This document shows positions 46,341 through 57,145 of a DNA stretch of 64,000 bases, piece after piece. The position numbers were made by a program, and so were the translations under genes. The notes below the pieces were generated by a model. The model was not told the origin of the DNA and ran no database searches. It saw only the letters and a list, made by a program, of their open reading frames with translations. Positions within the stretch are counted from its first letter, which is position 1; the number at the start of each line of letters is the position of its first letter. Source of the DNA: Dichetophora obliterata (taxonomy: Eukaryota; Arthropoda; Insecta; Diptera; Sciomyzidae); NCBI GenBank assembly GCA_963920525.1, contig OY986438.1, positions 122,054,920 through 122,118,919 of the forward strand, written 5' to 3'.

Positions 46341-46343
<3 letters not shown>
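46035..46343. mobile_element. Foldback MITE, hAT-like TAGGGYGGG ends
   Basis: TAGGGTGGGTCAA on the left and TAGGGCGGGTCAA on the minus strand at the right. Arms of about 130 bp match (for example GCTGTGCGGACTTTCG with its inverse). It sits in a TA run, with ATATATAT on both sides, compatible with an 8-bp duplication although the run makes this unprovable. Confidence 0.75.
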
Positions 46344-46379
<36 letters not shown>

Positions 46380-46784
46380 TGTCATAGAAAAACCGACATG
46401 TAACGTTCGAACCAACCTAAAAATTAAATGAAAAAAAACTACCCATGATATTTCTATCAAATAAAGAGGATTCGAAAACTTTGTTACTTTGTAACATTTT
46501 TAAATTTTCATCTATAACATGATGTGTTTGATTTCGCTGATTCTCATGGTTTTACAGATGTTCCCAAAAACTACTTCTGTTTTTGTCGCGTTCGAACCGC
46601 TCCTTTTTTTGTTCTTATTTTATAAACTACATTTCGCCTGAAAAAGACTAAACCACCAGTGATAGTACTATTGAGGATCTATACGATTATGTAAAAGATG
46701 AATCTAAAATATGTTTTATTCTGACCTTTTTTTCGCTTTAAATGTGTACAACGGTCACGTTCGACACCGTGGAATTACCCATAT

Positions 46785-47200
46785 TGAACTTATGTACTAT
46801 AATATTAAATAATAAAAACCACGTTCAAAAATAATAGTAATATCATCAATTTAACATTAAAAAAATCTTAAATCCTTATGCTAGTTTTCTTATTGGGCTT
46901 TATATATTTGTGTTAACCTCTCATTCAAATTTCTGGCCACAGGATTGCATGACATGCTCTTTTTTAAAACACTAGTTAATTAAAATTAAATTAAATAAAT
47001 AATTAATTATTACCCTGGTGCTTAGTTAAAAATGTTAATTTGTTAAACTGTGTTTTAATGGAAAAATTCAAAAATATATAGAAAATACTTTCTTATGTTT
47101 TCAATATTCATTGTAGTTCGACAAGTCTGTCGAAGTTTACCATAGAATTGAAACAAAAGGTGGCTATTTGCACAACCAAATGCTCAATTATTTATGACCT
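46785..47200. other. No gene supported
   Basis: AT-rich sequence. The part at 47125-47190 is related to 25915-25970. Confidence 0.4.
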
Positions 47201-47570
47201 GTAGCTCGTTCCTGTAACTCGTAGCGATCGTAGTTACCGACACATATTACCGATTTGACGTCACTCTCATGTCTCTCTCATCTGCAATGTTTCTATACGT
47301 ATGTATCTGAATCGATTTCTGTTCGATTTGTTCGTTCCAAATCGATAAGCTATCACATGTTCCGATTTCATTTCAATGGAACCTTTTAAAAAAGTGTTTC
47401 TGTACGTAAAGCAAATCGATAACAATGTGTCACTTTTCTCACTGGCTTTGCGGCAAGTGAGAATTCTACCGATTTATCTAATGTCAGTAATGTTGTTTAT
47501 TATTAAGTTATAAGTTAAAAAAAAACCGAGTTAATAATTTGATAACTTATATTATTTTTCTTGAATTATA

Positions 47571-48281
47571 ACACAGTGTGCCAAAACCATAAAAAACAAG
47601 CACATCCAAACTTTATAAAAGTTCTTAAAGAAGGATATGTTGAGAGTCCATCGCACTTGATTTGACCTCTCAAAGTCATCACAATTTTTTAACTTATTTT
47701 TAAAGTTGAAGTGTTCGAATTTTGTTGTGCCGACATTAATTGCATTTTTACAGTTATTTGGCCTATTGCAAATGAAAAATAAAATGCACTGCTTTCAATT
47801 GAATTTGATGTAAAATAGAGCTGTGTAAAAAGATATTCGATTGAGTACAAAAAGAAGTGTGTAGCGAAGCAATTTATTATACTTTTTTAACCTAAAAAAT
47901 GGGGTTTCTATAAATTTTAATTAAATAATATTCCATTAATGCCATTTGCATTTTCACAAAAATTGATTCCTATGTAATTAATGTTTGCTACCATGCAAAC
48001 GCTTCTATTTCATATCAAATCTTTTTGCATAGCCTTATTTTACATCAAATTCTATTGAATAAAAATTGATTTTATTTTTCACTAGCAATAAGCCAAATGG
48101 CTGTAAAAATAATGTCGGTACAACAAAATTCGAACACTTCAACTTTATAACTAAATTGAAAAAAAATTGTGATGACCTTGAGAGATCAAATCAAGTGCAA
48201 TGGACTCTTAACACGTTCTTCTTTAAGAATTTTTATAAAGTTTTGATGTGCTTGTTTATTTATGGTTTTGGCACACTGTGT
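47571..48281. mobile_element. Long-armed MITE, Tc1-like ends, TA flanks
   Basis: ACACAGTGTGCCAAAACCAT at the left is perfectly inverted at the right end (GGTTTTGGCACACTGTGT). The arms run about 280 bp each with a spacer of about 150 bp. TA lies at 47569-47570 and 48282-48283. CACAGTGTGCCAAAA resembles Tc1-type termini. Open frames inside are unrelated to any transposase. Confidence 0.78.
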
Positions 48282-48603
48282 TATAATTCTGGACACACGA
48301 GAGAAGCGAAGCTTTTTTACAGTTTCATAGATTTGTTAATTTATTAGTTTTTTATAATAAAATAATTTTAAAATTCAAAAATTTAAAATAACATCGAATT
48401 AATTAAAAAAACACAAGTTATAATCACACCAGTAAATTTTATTACATATCAATATTATTTTATTTTTTTATATATGACATCCATTTTGAACTATTTTTGT
48501 AAATGTTTTTAATTATTATCGAATTTTATTAATAAAATTTAGGGGTTTATGATAACTAAAATAGCAAACGTATGGTATGGATGATATGTCGGCGATATAT
48601 CTA

Positions 48604-49160
48604 AAAAACTGCATCAAAAGTTGTTCCTAATCGTGTTGTACAAATATTTGGATCGCTTATTATTTGAAAATTAAATTTATCAAAAAGGAATTGTTTAAAT
48701 GCCTTTGAGGATTCATGTCTAAAATCGCAATTAAAATCTCCAACAAAAACAATTGGCATTTTGTGATAATTTTTACCCAGTTCAATGGAAGCTGCTTCTG
48801 CAAAACATACTTCTCCAATTTTTGAAATATCAGCGGAAAAATTTTGCAGCTGAAGTCTGTTTAAATATATTGACATATCCCCAGTGACTGTATTGTACTT
48901 ATCTTAATTATAATTACGATATATTGTAACTTCTCCAGAACGACAACTATTTTTCTGAAATAAAGACAAGCGAAATAAGTGATATCGATACTTTCATCAT
49001 TTTGCATTTTTGTTTCTGATAGCAATATAATGTCACAGATTTGATTTATAGAATCGGTAAGATCTTGAGAATGCGCATGGAGACTCTGACAATTTAAAGT
49101 CATTACAGAAAGGAACTGTTTGCTCTCTATAAAATTTTTTATAGTAATACATTTAGTTTC
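48604..49160 (-). pseudogene. APE-type endonuclease domain of a helentron protein (degenerate)
   Basis: In two frames on the minus strand: SVMTLNCQSLHAHSQDL, CDIILLSETKM (the N and E positions of APE nucleases), then MPIVFVGDFNCDF and RLGTTFDAVF (the D-x-N and C-terminal motifs). It follows the helicase remains on the same strand. That order, helicase then C-terminal endonuclease, is the one described for helentrons in flies and fish. At least one frameshift lies near 48870; not functional. Confidence 0.72.
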
Positions 49161-49189
49161 CAATTTGTTAAGAGATAATCTTTAAAATT

Positions 49190-49945
49190 CTCGAATTAAA
49201 TCAACATTAGAAAAATCATTTCGCCTTCAATACTAGTAACACGAGATAAAGCGACGTAGAGTAATTGCAAGGAATGCTTTTTGTCATATTCGTAAACAAT
49301 CTGCGAATGATCCACTCTGTGACTTATGAATAGTTACAGCCATTGCAGGAATTAATGGAAAATGATTTCTTGTAACTGTGATTGTTTTATTTTTATTAAG
49401 AGGTATGCTACTGTTTTTTCGTAGAATTGGCACAGGTCTTCTTCCAACTCGAATCGATTCAGCGTCAGCAGAAGCTTTAATTCTTGTTTTCTGACCAATT
49501 TTAGACTCGTCGAATTCCAGCCAAACTTTTTTAGCCTGGTCATTCTGGTTAATTTCAATGTGCACTAGTTAACCAATAGCCCCATTTGCCAAACCATCGC
49601 TAACATTAATATTTGTTGTTATTAGATAATGTTTATTGATGACAAAAACAATTTCAGAAGGAAACCACCTGTATCGAAGACTTTGAAATTATGCAATTTT
49701 TGTTTAAATGCTTGTAATTGTTCATTATTTTTATTGCGTTCTATTGCGCGTAAGATAGAATTATTAAATCTACAGAAGCATTACTAAAAAACAATCTTAT
49801 TCCATTTGTACACAGGCGGCTGGCAGTTTCCTTCGTAAAAAATCTACTCTCTATTAAATGTAACTCGTTTTGCTCAAGTTTTTTACCATCACCAATTTTC
49901 TTTAGCAATGACGAAAACTCTTTATTACTTTGCCGCATAACTGTG
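49190..49945 (-). pseudogene. Helitron/helentron PIF1-like helicase, C-terminal part (degenerate)
   Basis: The minus strand shows TVMRQSNKEFSSLLKKIGDG near 49930. HFPLIPAMAVTIHKSQSGSF follows near 49310-49370 (helicase motif V region, usually TIHKSQG). After a frameshift near 49290, YDKKHSLQLLYVALSRVTSI (motif VI) appears. The order and spacing match the end of PIF1-like helicases in Helitrons. The Walker A region is absent. Several frames are needed, so it is a relic. It leads straight into the endonuclease remains. Confidence 0.78.
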
Positions 49946-50251
49946 TCAATTTATAAAATTTAAGTTCCAGCAGTTCTTAAAGCTAGTTAGGGAACAGACT
50001 ATTCTCATCAACAAAAGAAAACACGTACTTAGCGATTTTAACGACAATGGTGGTAAGTAGAATCAACATTTGTTTTGTTATATTTTTTGCTGATTTTGTT
50101 GTTTGGATAGCCAATACACGATCCTTTTGATCTGCACCATAGCTTCACGCATTCAAATGAAGGATAGCTAATGCACAATCCTTTAATAGATTCTTGTCAT
50201 CTATTCAACATAGCTTCAGTTAATACTTAATATTAAATAAACTCTCATATA

Positions 50252-50715
50252 CTACGTTTCCATGGCGAGTTGAGTCTGAGTTGGGTTTTCGTCAAGTTGA
50301 CAAAATGGCGTTTCAAGCTCAAAAGTGTTTCCATGTACAACATCGAGTCAAGTTGCAATCGTTAATTTTTTTTAGGTTTTTATGTCCCTTTAGGATTTAC
50401 GATGTCCCTTTTCTTAAAGTCATTTTCGACTATTTTATATATTTCACTTCTTCTAAATTTTTTTTCATCCACTATATCAAGAATTTTCTTTTTAAATATT
50501 TTAATCAACAGCAAAGTTTCTGCAGCACTCCAAAAAACTCTTCCACCCGCCATTTTTTTTTGTGATAAATGAACTTATTCGCTTTGACAGATAGAATCAG
50601 CTAATTCTAACAAGTTTCGTGAAGTTTTGTGGATTTAACGAAGTTCAACTCAACTCGCGTTTCCATGGTGAGTTAATCCCTAGTAATCCCGACTCAACTC
50701 GCCATGGAAACGTAG
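50252..50715. mobile_element. MITE with CTACGTTTCCATGGCGAG ends
   Basis: CTACGTTTCCATGGCGAGTT at the left is perfectly inverted at the right. The inverted match covers about 27 bp to GAGTC, and a second internal CGTTTCCATGGTGAGTT copy lies near the right end (about 50660). TA is present on each side (50250-50251, 50716-50717). Confidence 0.8.
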
Positions 50716-50727
50716 TAATAGTCAACG

Positions 50728-50805
50728 AAGGTTTTTGGATCAGTTGGTAGTGTATAGAACTATCAATCTTAAGGGTACGAGTTCAATCCTCATTGCTAAC
50801 AAAGA
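50728..50805 (+). repeat. tRNA-like SINE head
   Basis: GGATCAGTTGGTAGTGTA (box-A-like) and ACGAGTTCAATCC (box-B-like) are about 40 bp apart. The cloverleaf is incomplete, so a SINE head or tRNA pseudogene is more likely than a functional tRNA. Confidence 0.5.
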
Positions 50806-51550
50806 AATATTTTTATTAATTTTATATTCTCTTGTTACAGTCGACACAAAAAGCAACAACAATTCCAAGAAAAAGGTTTATGGAAAAAAGTGTCGTTTCG
50901 TTCTTCAGATTTCACTCAAGCAAATCACAAAACGAGGCGTAAAAAGCTTCGCTTCAAAAATATTAGTTATCAAATTATTAACTCAGCTTTTTTTTTGAGC
51001 ACGAGTGTAACTTTAAAAATGGTTAGTTTCATATAAGTCGAATTTTTTACGGATTGAAATATTTCATTGTTCTTAAAAAACGTTCTTATTTTAAAGGTAA
51101 TGCAATTTGTAAATAAAGCCTATTTAGATAAAAGGTAAAAATTTTAGCAAAAGAGTTTAAGCTATGAGCTATGAAAAAGTACCCGGTTGCATATATTTTT
51201 GCTAATTTTTTGGTGCCCAGCACTAAGTGTCAAATGATTTACACTCATAATCGTTGAGTATTTCCGCAACCATTAATACACATCATTATAACATAATTAG
51301 TTTTATTAAACTGCAAATATTTATATTTTATTAACAAGACAAGCACCTATTTATTATAAAGTTTTAGTTTACTAAAACAATACTATAAAAACATTCTCGA
51401 TTTGTGTTTTTTTTTTCATCACGGTTCAAGTTTTTACCGATTTAAAAGTACAGAAATATTAGTTGTCAGGAAATCGGTAACTAGGGATCGATAACGGCTG
51501 ACGTCACACATATCGGTAACTTGCCGATTTTGTTACAGGAACGAGCTACT

Positions 51551-53472
51551 GGACCGAAGTGCATCAATTATTTTTAAATTTTTTAATAATATTACATTAA
51601 TTAAACTTATTTATTGTTTACTTATTATAATTGTTGTTGCCTTCTGCAAACTTACTTGATCTAATCACTATTAAATTCATGTAAAAAAACCTGTTGTGTT
51701 GCAGCCAAAAATGGTGCCGTTCTGCTTTCTTTGTCAATAGAGATTGTCCGGAAGAGGTTATCAATAACAAGTTTTCTGTTTTTTTCATTAATTCTTTAAA
51801 ATTTAATTTTAAAGTATCTCAATTTTTTCGAGCATCGTGCAATCAGGAATAAACTGATTGTTGTTGCGGCGTTGTTGTTGAAGCAGCGTGACGTATGAGT
51901 GACATTTAATTGAAAACCAGTCACGGCTCGTCAGCTGTCTTAAAGCCTAAATACATAGCATAGAATCAAGGAAGTGACGATGAACAGCTTTATGCATTTT
52001 TTCCTACCGCTTAATTTATATTAACATTTTTTGTTGCATACTTTTGTGCTGTTGTAAGTTTTGCATGCATTAACATGACCGCATCGCTTCCGGGAACATC
52101 AACATCAACTTTGGCTTTGGTTGACACAATTGTAAGCAAGTGTGTGTGTGTGTGTGTGTATCTATGGGTTAGTGTATCGGAGGATGTGTCACATCCCTAT
52201 CGGAATGAAAAAGTCAATTGCCAAAAAAGAACTAGTATAAAAGTACTTTAAAATTAACGACTTTAAAATTAGTTTAAAATACATGCAGCATGCGTCGGTT
52301 CGGTCTAAATTTTCATTGCTATTGTGCTTTGCTATTTCGCATATGTTTTTTTGTTATTTTCTTGTTTCCGTTTTTCATCTTTTGCATCTTTCTTCTGTAG
52401 TGACAAAAAATAAACATTTATAGATCATAATAACAAAATTTTACATTCCAGAATTTAATTTCAAGCCCGGAAGTTCAGTGCGAAGTGCGAGTATTCAATT
52501 AATTTAAAGTTATGAGTTATACAAATTAAAATGAACAGTGGTTGCAGCAAAAAACAAATTTAAAAAGATTATTTAAGAAACAGAAAGAGGAGAACTTATC
52601 AATGTTGCAAAAAAATAATCTCGGAAGTGAAGTGAAAGAAAGTAAACGTGAAGAAACAAGTGCATGTGCGTAGCGGCGACCTTATGTTTTCTTTACTTAC
52701 TAGCTTACTTTAAGCTACTTTTAAAGTAGTTGAAAATAAAGTACTTTTAAATTAGTTGAAAACACATGCACAGTATGACAATTGACTTACTCCAATGACA
52801 AACCCATGTTAATAAATTCAGTTGGTGGCAAGAGAAAAAGTTAGAATTTCAACTAGTTGTTGTTGAAAAAAAGTAGTTTTAAACTACTTTTAAATTAGCT
52901 TATTTTCCTGCAGGGATGTTAAGCAGTCTGAGTGTGTTCGTGTGTGTATGTGTGTTGAAAATGTGAGATTTAATCTCATAATCCCCAATTTATGCAGCAA
53001 TTTTAACTTTAAACGACATTTTGTGGCATCATTTTGTGCTGTGGCTGCATTTTGCGGTTCTTTCGCTCTTCTCTGTTCATCACCAACAGTAAACAATTTA
53101 AAAACTTAAAAACATAGATGCTTAAGCTGGCGAAAAAAAATGCAGCTCATATTACTATTTTTCCAACTAAGCCACATAGAAAAACCATAGAATACACAAA
53201 GCACAACAAATACATGTTATATCTCTAAAAAAATCTTGCAATATTGTCGCCTTTATCGAGTATTTTTTGCTAAAAAAATTACTATAAAAACTTTTACTTT
53301 ATTGCTTGCCACTTGTGTACACAATACCAAATATCACAAATATTGGAAATTTTACAAAATCAAAAAAAAAAAAAAAAAAAAATTTTAATTAAAAAATTAA
53401 AAAGACAAATACAAAGGAGCAGCACATCCATCCATTCCTTCGTGTGTATAGAATAGAGAAAAATCTAAAACG
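51551..53472. other. Host-like non-coding DNA; (TG)n; 3' UTR candidate
   Basis: It contains CGTATGAGTGACATTTAATT (about 51893), a (TG)n run at about 52139-52158, and an A(18) run near 53370. Sequence directly below 53473 would be the 3' UTR of the minus-strand exon. No open frame is convincing. Confidence 0.35.
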
Positions 53473-53658
53473 TTATTGCTTTGTTGTTGTTGTTGTGCCA
53501 TGTTGTGTTGCATTGCTGCTGTAACCGTTCTGTAGCTTGGTGCGGTTCGTTTTGGCGCCTTTGCCACTAGGTGGCGTTACTTCGTTATCTTCCTCCGCTA
53601 CGCTCGGTGGTCCCCAAGAAACTTGACGCTTAACCGAAGGTAGTCGTTGCACTTTTTG
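53473..53658 (-). CDS. Probable 3'-terminal coding exon of an unidentified host gene
   Basis: After an acceptor reading ACATCAACAG on the minus strand, 61 codons run to TAA at 53473-53475: QKVQRLPSVKRQVSWGPPS, VAEEDNEVTPPSGKGAKT, then a Gln/Asn/Thr-rich end HGTTTTTKQ. Codon content and GC are clearly above the flanks, and the peptide is polar and disordered-looking, like the cytoplasmic C-terminus of a membrane or signalling protein. KRQVSW looks like a basophilic kinase site. Alternative terminal exons of one gene shared with 531-995 or 56978-57145 are possible but unproven. The product is not recognised. Confidence 0.55.
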   Translation of the reverse strand, partial: QKVQRLPSVKRQVSWGPPSVAEEDNEVTPPSGKGAKTNRTKLQNGYSSNATQHGTTTTTKQ

Positions 53659-54227
53659 CTGTTGATGTAATAATGACGAGGTTAAAGGTGTTTTTTAATG
53701 TGTCAATTTTTTAGAAATTTTTTATTTTTGTCTTTAATTTACATGCACATTTTGGGTACCTGTTCACATGCTTCACATTCTTAGCAAATACATGCATTTG
53801 TCATACATTATTTCTAATAAAAACTTAAACATGCGTTTTTATACTGTAACGGTTTTTGAATATCACAATACATTGTCATTATTAACTTTTATGTTTATTA
53901 TAATACAAAATTTTTTAATATATTTTCAGTTTTAATTTTTAAATTGGTGGCTTCTGAAAGGATGGTTATACCTCGAATACCATAGAACTTAGAAACTAAA
54001 GTAACTATAAAAAAATATGATTTGCAGATCACTTCGAAAATAGAAAAACAAATTATAGTTCGTTTTAAAATGAAGAAAACCATAAAAACTACTAAACCTT
54101 AAGAAAAAGGTACATACAAAGGCTGGTCGATCTTAGCAAAAATTCATCAAAAGTCTAGACAAATAAAGTATAAAGATAATAGTTACAATGGGTTAGAACA
54201 TATTATTAATTATCTAATATATATAAA
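53659..54227. other. Intron-like; remnant of ~150-bp repeat
   Basis: About 54105-54190 contains GGTCGATCTTAGCAAAAATT, similar to units of the tandem repeat at 34165-34621. Otherwise nothing is seen. Confidence 0.4.
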
Positions 54228-54468
54228 ATAAACTGGCCATTTCAGCCCTTAGAATTACTTTGACCTAGTTTCTATTGATCAATTGTGTTGTGCGTGTTAT
54301 TAAATGTTTGATCACAAATGACCGAGAACTGGACCTAAGTGTTTTATGCCGACTCCGAACGGCTTATGTTCTCAAGAAGCTTTACATGGCAATTCTTACT
54401 CTCTGAGGTTTGCCATTGTCTGCAGAGAGGTGACGACCGAACAGAGAAATTAATTCAATTGAAAAAAC
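54228..54468 (-). repeat. SINE copy lacking the tRNA head
   Basis: AAATAAACTGGCCATTTCAG through GCCGACTCCGAACGGCTTAT to CAGAGAGGTGACGACCGAAC and TTAATTCAATTGAAAAAAC, closely matching 30845-31095. The head is missing, so it is 5'-truncated. Confidence 0.82.
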
Positions 54469-54692
54469 AATTTCAATTATTAATTTTTCACATGATTTTG
54501 TATGAGAGGCAACGCCGTAGATAAGGGGAGCTTCAGAGGGTTCAAACCACCTTAGCAATCCAAAATATTTTTTATATTGAATAAGACCACAGATATTCCA
54601 AACTTTTTAATTTTGCCAAAACATATGGATTAATTGAAAATTGTTATGTTTGGTTAGCAAATATTAAGTTAAATATAATGCAATATAAATAT

Positions 54693-55507
54693 TAAGGTAC
54701 CTCATGCTCCATAGACAAAAAAGTTGCTCGGCACAAAAGTTCAAAATAATCCTTGGTTTATGTTATGATGATTCCCCAAATATTTCGACTCTAGCTATAG
54801 CCATCCGTTAGCTGCAATGATTTTAAATAACCTCTAAAAATCAAGTTTTTAAAAATATTGGCTACTGCAATAGTTGAAAAAAATTAACTGTCAGAAATTA
54901 TAGGCCGGAAACAGCTCTTCCAATCTGCGTCAAAAAATTGTAAATGTTTGCAATCAGATTAAAGATAACGCTGTTTTTCATGTTTATTTCCATACAAAAA
55001 CTTTCAAAATCAAAGTAACTTTATTACTTTTATTTTTTTTTAATTTTTTGCAATATTTTTTCAGTAATTGTTTACTTTTTTAAGTAATATTTTAGTTTTA
55101 ATATAAATCAATTTAAGCAATTCTGACTAGGAATCTATGCGAGCACTCCAAACCTTTCCAACGAAATCTTGAAAGGGAGGATAGCATTAGAAATAATTAA
55201 GTTTTTTGAATTTTAGTGAAAATAAGTTTTTTAAAAATGCATGACAAACAGCATTGCAAAAATTTAAATTTTTTGATGTAGATTTGAAGAGCTATTTCCA
55301 GAATTTAATTTCTGACAGTTTATTTTTTACTACTACTACACAAGCCAATATGGTTGAAAAAACTCGATTTTTAGAGGTTATTTCAAACCATTTCAGCTCA
55401 CTGGTGGCTATCGCTAGAGTCAATATATTTGAAGAAATCATCATAACATAAACCAAGGATTATATTAAAGAGCTGTGCTGAAAAACTTTTTTTCGTGAGG
55501 CGCCTTA
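54693..55507. mobile_element. Long-TIR foldback element (copy B), 8-bp target duplication
   Basis: ATAAATAT lies at 54685-54692 and 55508-55515. The left end is TAAGGTACCTCATG; the right end read inverted is TAAGGCGCCTCACG. Arms of about 250 bp match each other and copy A. The interior is AT-rich and non-coding. The duplication length fits hAT or P superfamilies, but no transposase is available to decide. Confidence 0.85.
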
Positions 55508-55515
55508 ATAAATAT

Positions 55516-56767
55516 ATTACTTTATTTTTGCCTTTGTATTATTGCTGATGCACTAACGTACTCACATATACACATTAAACTAGAGGCAATGGATAGTAAA
55601 ACTGGGTTCCCAATTTTTTTCTTGACGTCAGCATTTTTTCTGAAAATTTTTCTGAGAAGAAAAGTCTTTGAAGTAAAAAAACATGTATTTGTTAAAAAAA
55701 TTTATTTAATTACTTAAAACCTTCCAAACATGACAATATGACCATCAAACTAAAGAAGACAATCTTTTTTGTAAAAAAAAGTAAAAAACCTCCATTAAAG
55801 AAGAAGTAAAATACTTCCATTACTTTTAATACCAAACCAAAAATGCTTTTCAAATTTTTTTTTTTAAATAAATTGTTATCTCTCTTTTGATACCCATATT
55901 GTCATGTTTGAACGGTTTTACGTATTTAAAAAAATTTTTTAAGCATATACATGTCTTGTTACTCAAATACAATCGAAAACGATTTTAATTTCTAAGCAAA
56001 AACATAAAAATCAGAAAACGATTTATATTTTTGAGGACAAGAATTAAAAATGAAGAATTGATTTTTTTGTTTGAGCAAAAAAATAAAAATCAAAAATTAT
56101 TTTTATTTCTGAGCAATGTAATAAAAATCTAAGAACGATTTTTATTTCAAAGGAAAATAATATTAATCAAAAACTAATTTTTCTTTATGAAAAATAAAAA
56201 AAAAATAAAAATCAGTTTATAATAACTATTTTAAATTTTTATTTATAATGCTTACAAATTAAAAATCATTAATGATGGGAAAAGGCAATACAAATTGCAA
56301 CAATGCGGTATATTCAAAAGTGTTTTGCGACAAGTAGAGCATGCTGATTTTTTTCATTAAAATTTCAGAAAAAATCATTATTTTCGGTCCCTGAATGTAT
56401 CACATTGAGTTATAGTAAAGTCAATCAATGAGCACGGCTAAAAATATTTATACCATATGAGTCCTAAAAATACTGTCTGAGAAAAAAAATCTTGATAAGG
56501 TATGAAAAGTTCAAATTATTGTCAAAACTTGGAAAACTAAAAAGGGGTAATTTTATAAATCTATACCGTAGAATCTATTAAAGTCTCCATGATGAAACTA
56601 GTAGGTATTACTGAACTTTATTAAATACATCTTCTGCCAAATTTTCAGATTTCTTATTGCATGCGAAAAGGAAGATACGGGTGTTAAAAAGAGCTATTTT
56701 CGTTGTTCGACTCAACTTTGAGAGTTAATAAAACTAATTTAAAATCACAAAAATACAATAATACAAA
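55516..56767. other. No gene supported
   Basis: AT-rich DNA with repeated AAAAATCARAAAMSATTTTTATTT-type motifs at about 55980-56220 (a diverged short tandem series). Confidence 0.4.
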
Positions 56768-56850
56768 GGTCGGCCTTTGTAGTCTAGTGAATAGTGCGCT
56801 AGGCTATCAACACAGAGGCCCCTGGTTCAAATCCGGGCTCGGACTTGGTT
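56768..56850 (+). repeat. tRNA-like SINE head (second family)
   Basis: Box A TTGTAGTCTAGTGAATAGTG and box B CTGGTTCAAATCCGGG with a perfect T-arm (CCTGG/CCGGG with a TTCAAAT loop). The acceptor stem does not pair fully, so a SINE head or pseudogene is favoured over a real tRNA. Confidence 0.55.
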
Positions 56851-56977
56851 CTTTTTACTTTCTTTGTTCTTTCCTACATTTAAGAAACATGGAAAACTAA
56901 AAATAGACAAAGAAATTGTGGAAAATGTGGAATTAAAGGACAGGAACACAAATTAGGGCTGGAAATGCTTGCCGAGG

Positions 56978-57145
56978 TTAAGGCATAACACTAGCCTCGG
57001 TTAAAAGCAATTCAAATTGTCTTTCACGGTTGTTATGCCTATTCAATAATTCACGTATGGTTCCAATCAATTCTTCTAAATAATCTATCCCTTTCATTTT
57101 AGGGAAAAGACCAAACCTTGTTTGTATGAGGCGCATGTCTTGGTT
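56978..57145 (-). CDS. Candidate 3'-terminal coding exon, unidentified
   Basis: On the minus strand a T-rich tract ending AAATCAAAG is followed by 55 codons, then TAA at 56978-56980: NQDMRLIQTRFGLFPKMKG, IDYLEELIGTIRELLNRHN, RERQFELLLTEASVMP. The peptide is amphipathic and probably helical (IDYLEELIGTIRELL). It is complex for so AT-rich a region. It may be the end of a host gene or part of an unrecognised mobile element. No family assigned. Confidence 0.42.
   Translation of the reverse strand, partial: NQDMRLIQTRFGLFPKMKGIDYLEELIGTIRELLNRHNNRERQFELLLTEASVMP

Larger units (their letters stand above)
43473..46780 (+). mobile_element. Sola-like DNA transposon, 12-bp TIRs, 4-bp target duplication ATAT
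   Basis: The left end GGGCAATTCCAC (43473-43484) matches the right end read on the minus strand, GGGTAATTCCAC (46769-46780). ATAT lies on both sides (43469-43472 and 46781-46784). A 4-bp duplication is what Sola elements make. A subterminal motif TTCGACACCGT occurs three times, at 43837-43847, 44004-44014 and 46760-46770, always on the plus strand. The interior encodes a broken transposase-like protein (44247-45926). A hAT-like MITE at 46035-46343 is nested. Confidence 0.8.
47201..51550 (-). mobile_element. Helentron-like element with partial coding region, inverted ends and nested MITEs
   Basis: The ends are inverted copies: GTAGCTCGTTCCTGTAAC at 47201-47218, and the same read on the minus strand at about 51533-51550, followed by related CGGTAA/GACGTCA segments. 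Its two outer parts match the non-autonomous copy at 30640-31719. Helicase and APE-endonuclease remains (48604-49945, minus) lie inside. The Rep domain and the helicase N-terminus are missing. Two MITEs (47571-48281, 50252-50715) and a tRNA-like SINE are inserted. That all of these belong to one element is inferred from the shared flanks. Confidence 0.5.

Noticed and set aside
48066..48347. Small gene on the plus strand
   Set aside because: It lies within the right arm of the MITE at 47571-48281 and is mirrored in the left arm.
50728..50805. Functional tRNA gene
   Set aside because: Box A and B are present, but the stems are incomplete and the region is full of inserted elements.
52450..52700. 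Host promoter with initiator TCAGTGC
   Set aside because: A TCAGT motif is present, but there is no TATA box, DPE or following coding exon.
56768..56850. Functional tRNA gene
   Set aside because: The T-arm is perfect, but the acceptor stem does not pair and no clear anticodon arm could be drawn; SINE head or pseudogene is more likely.
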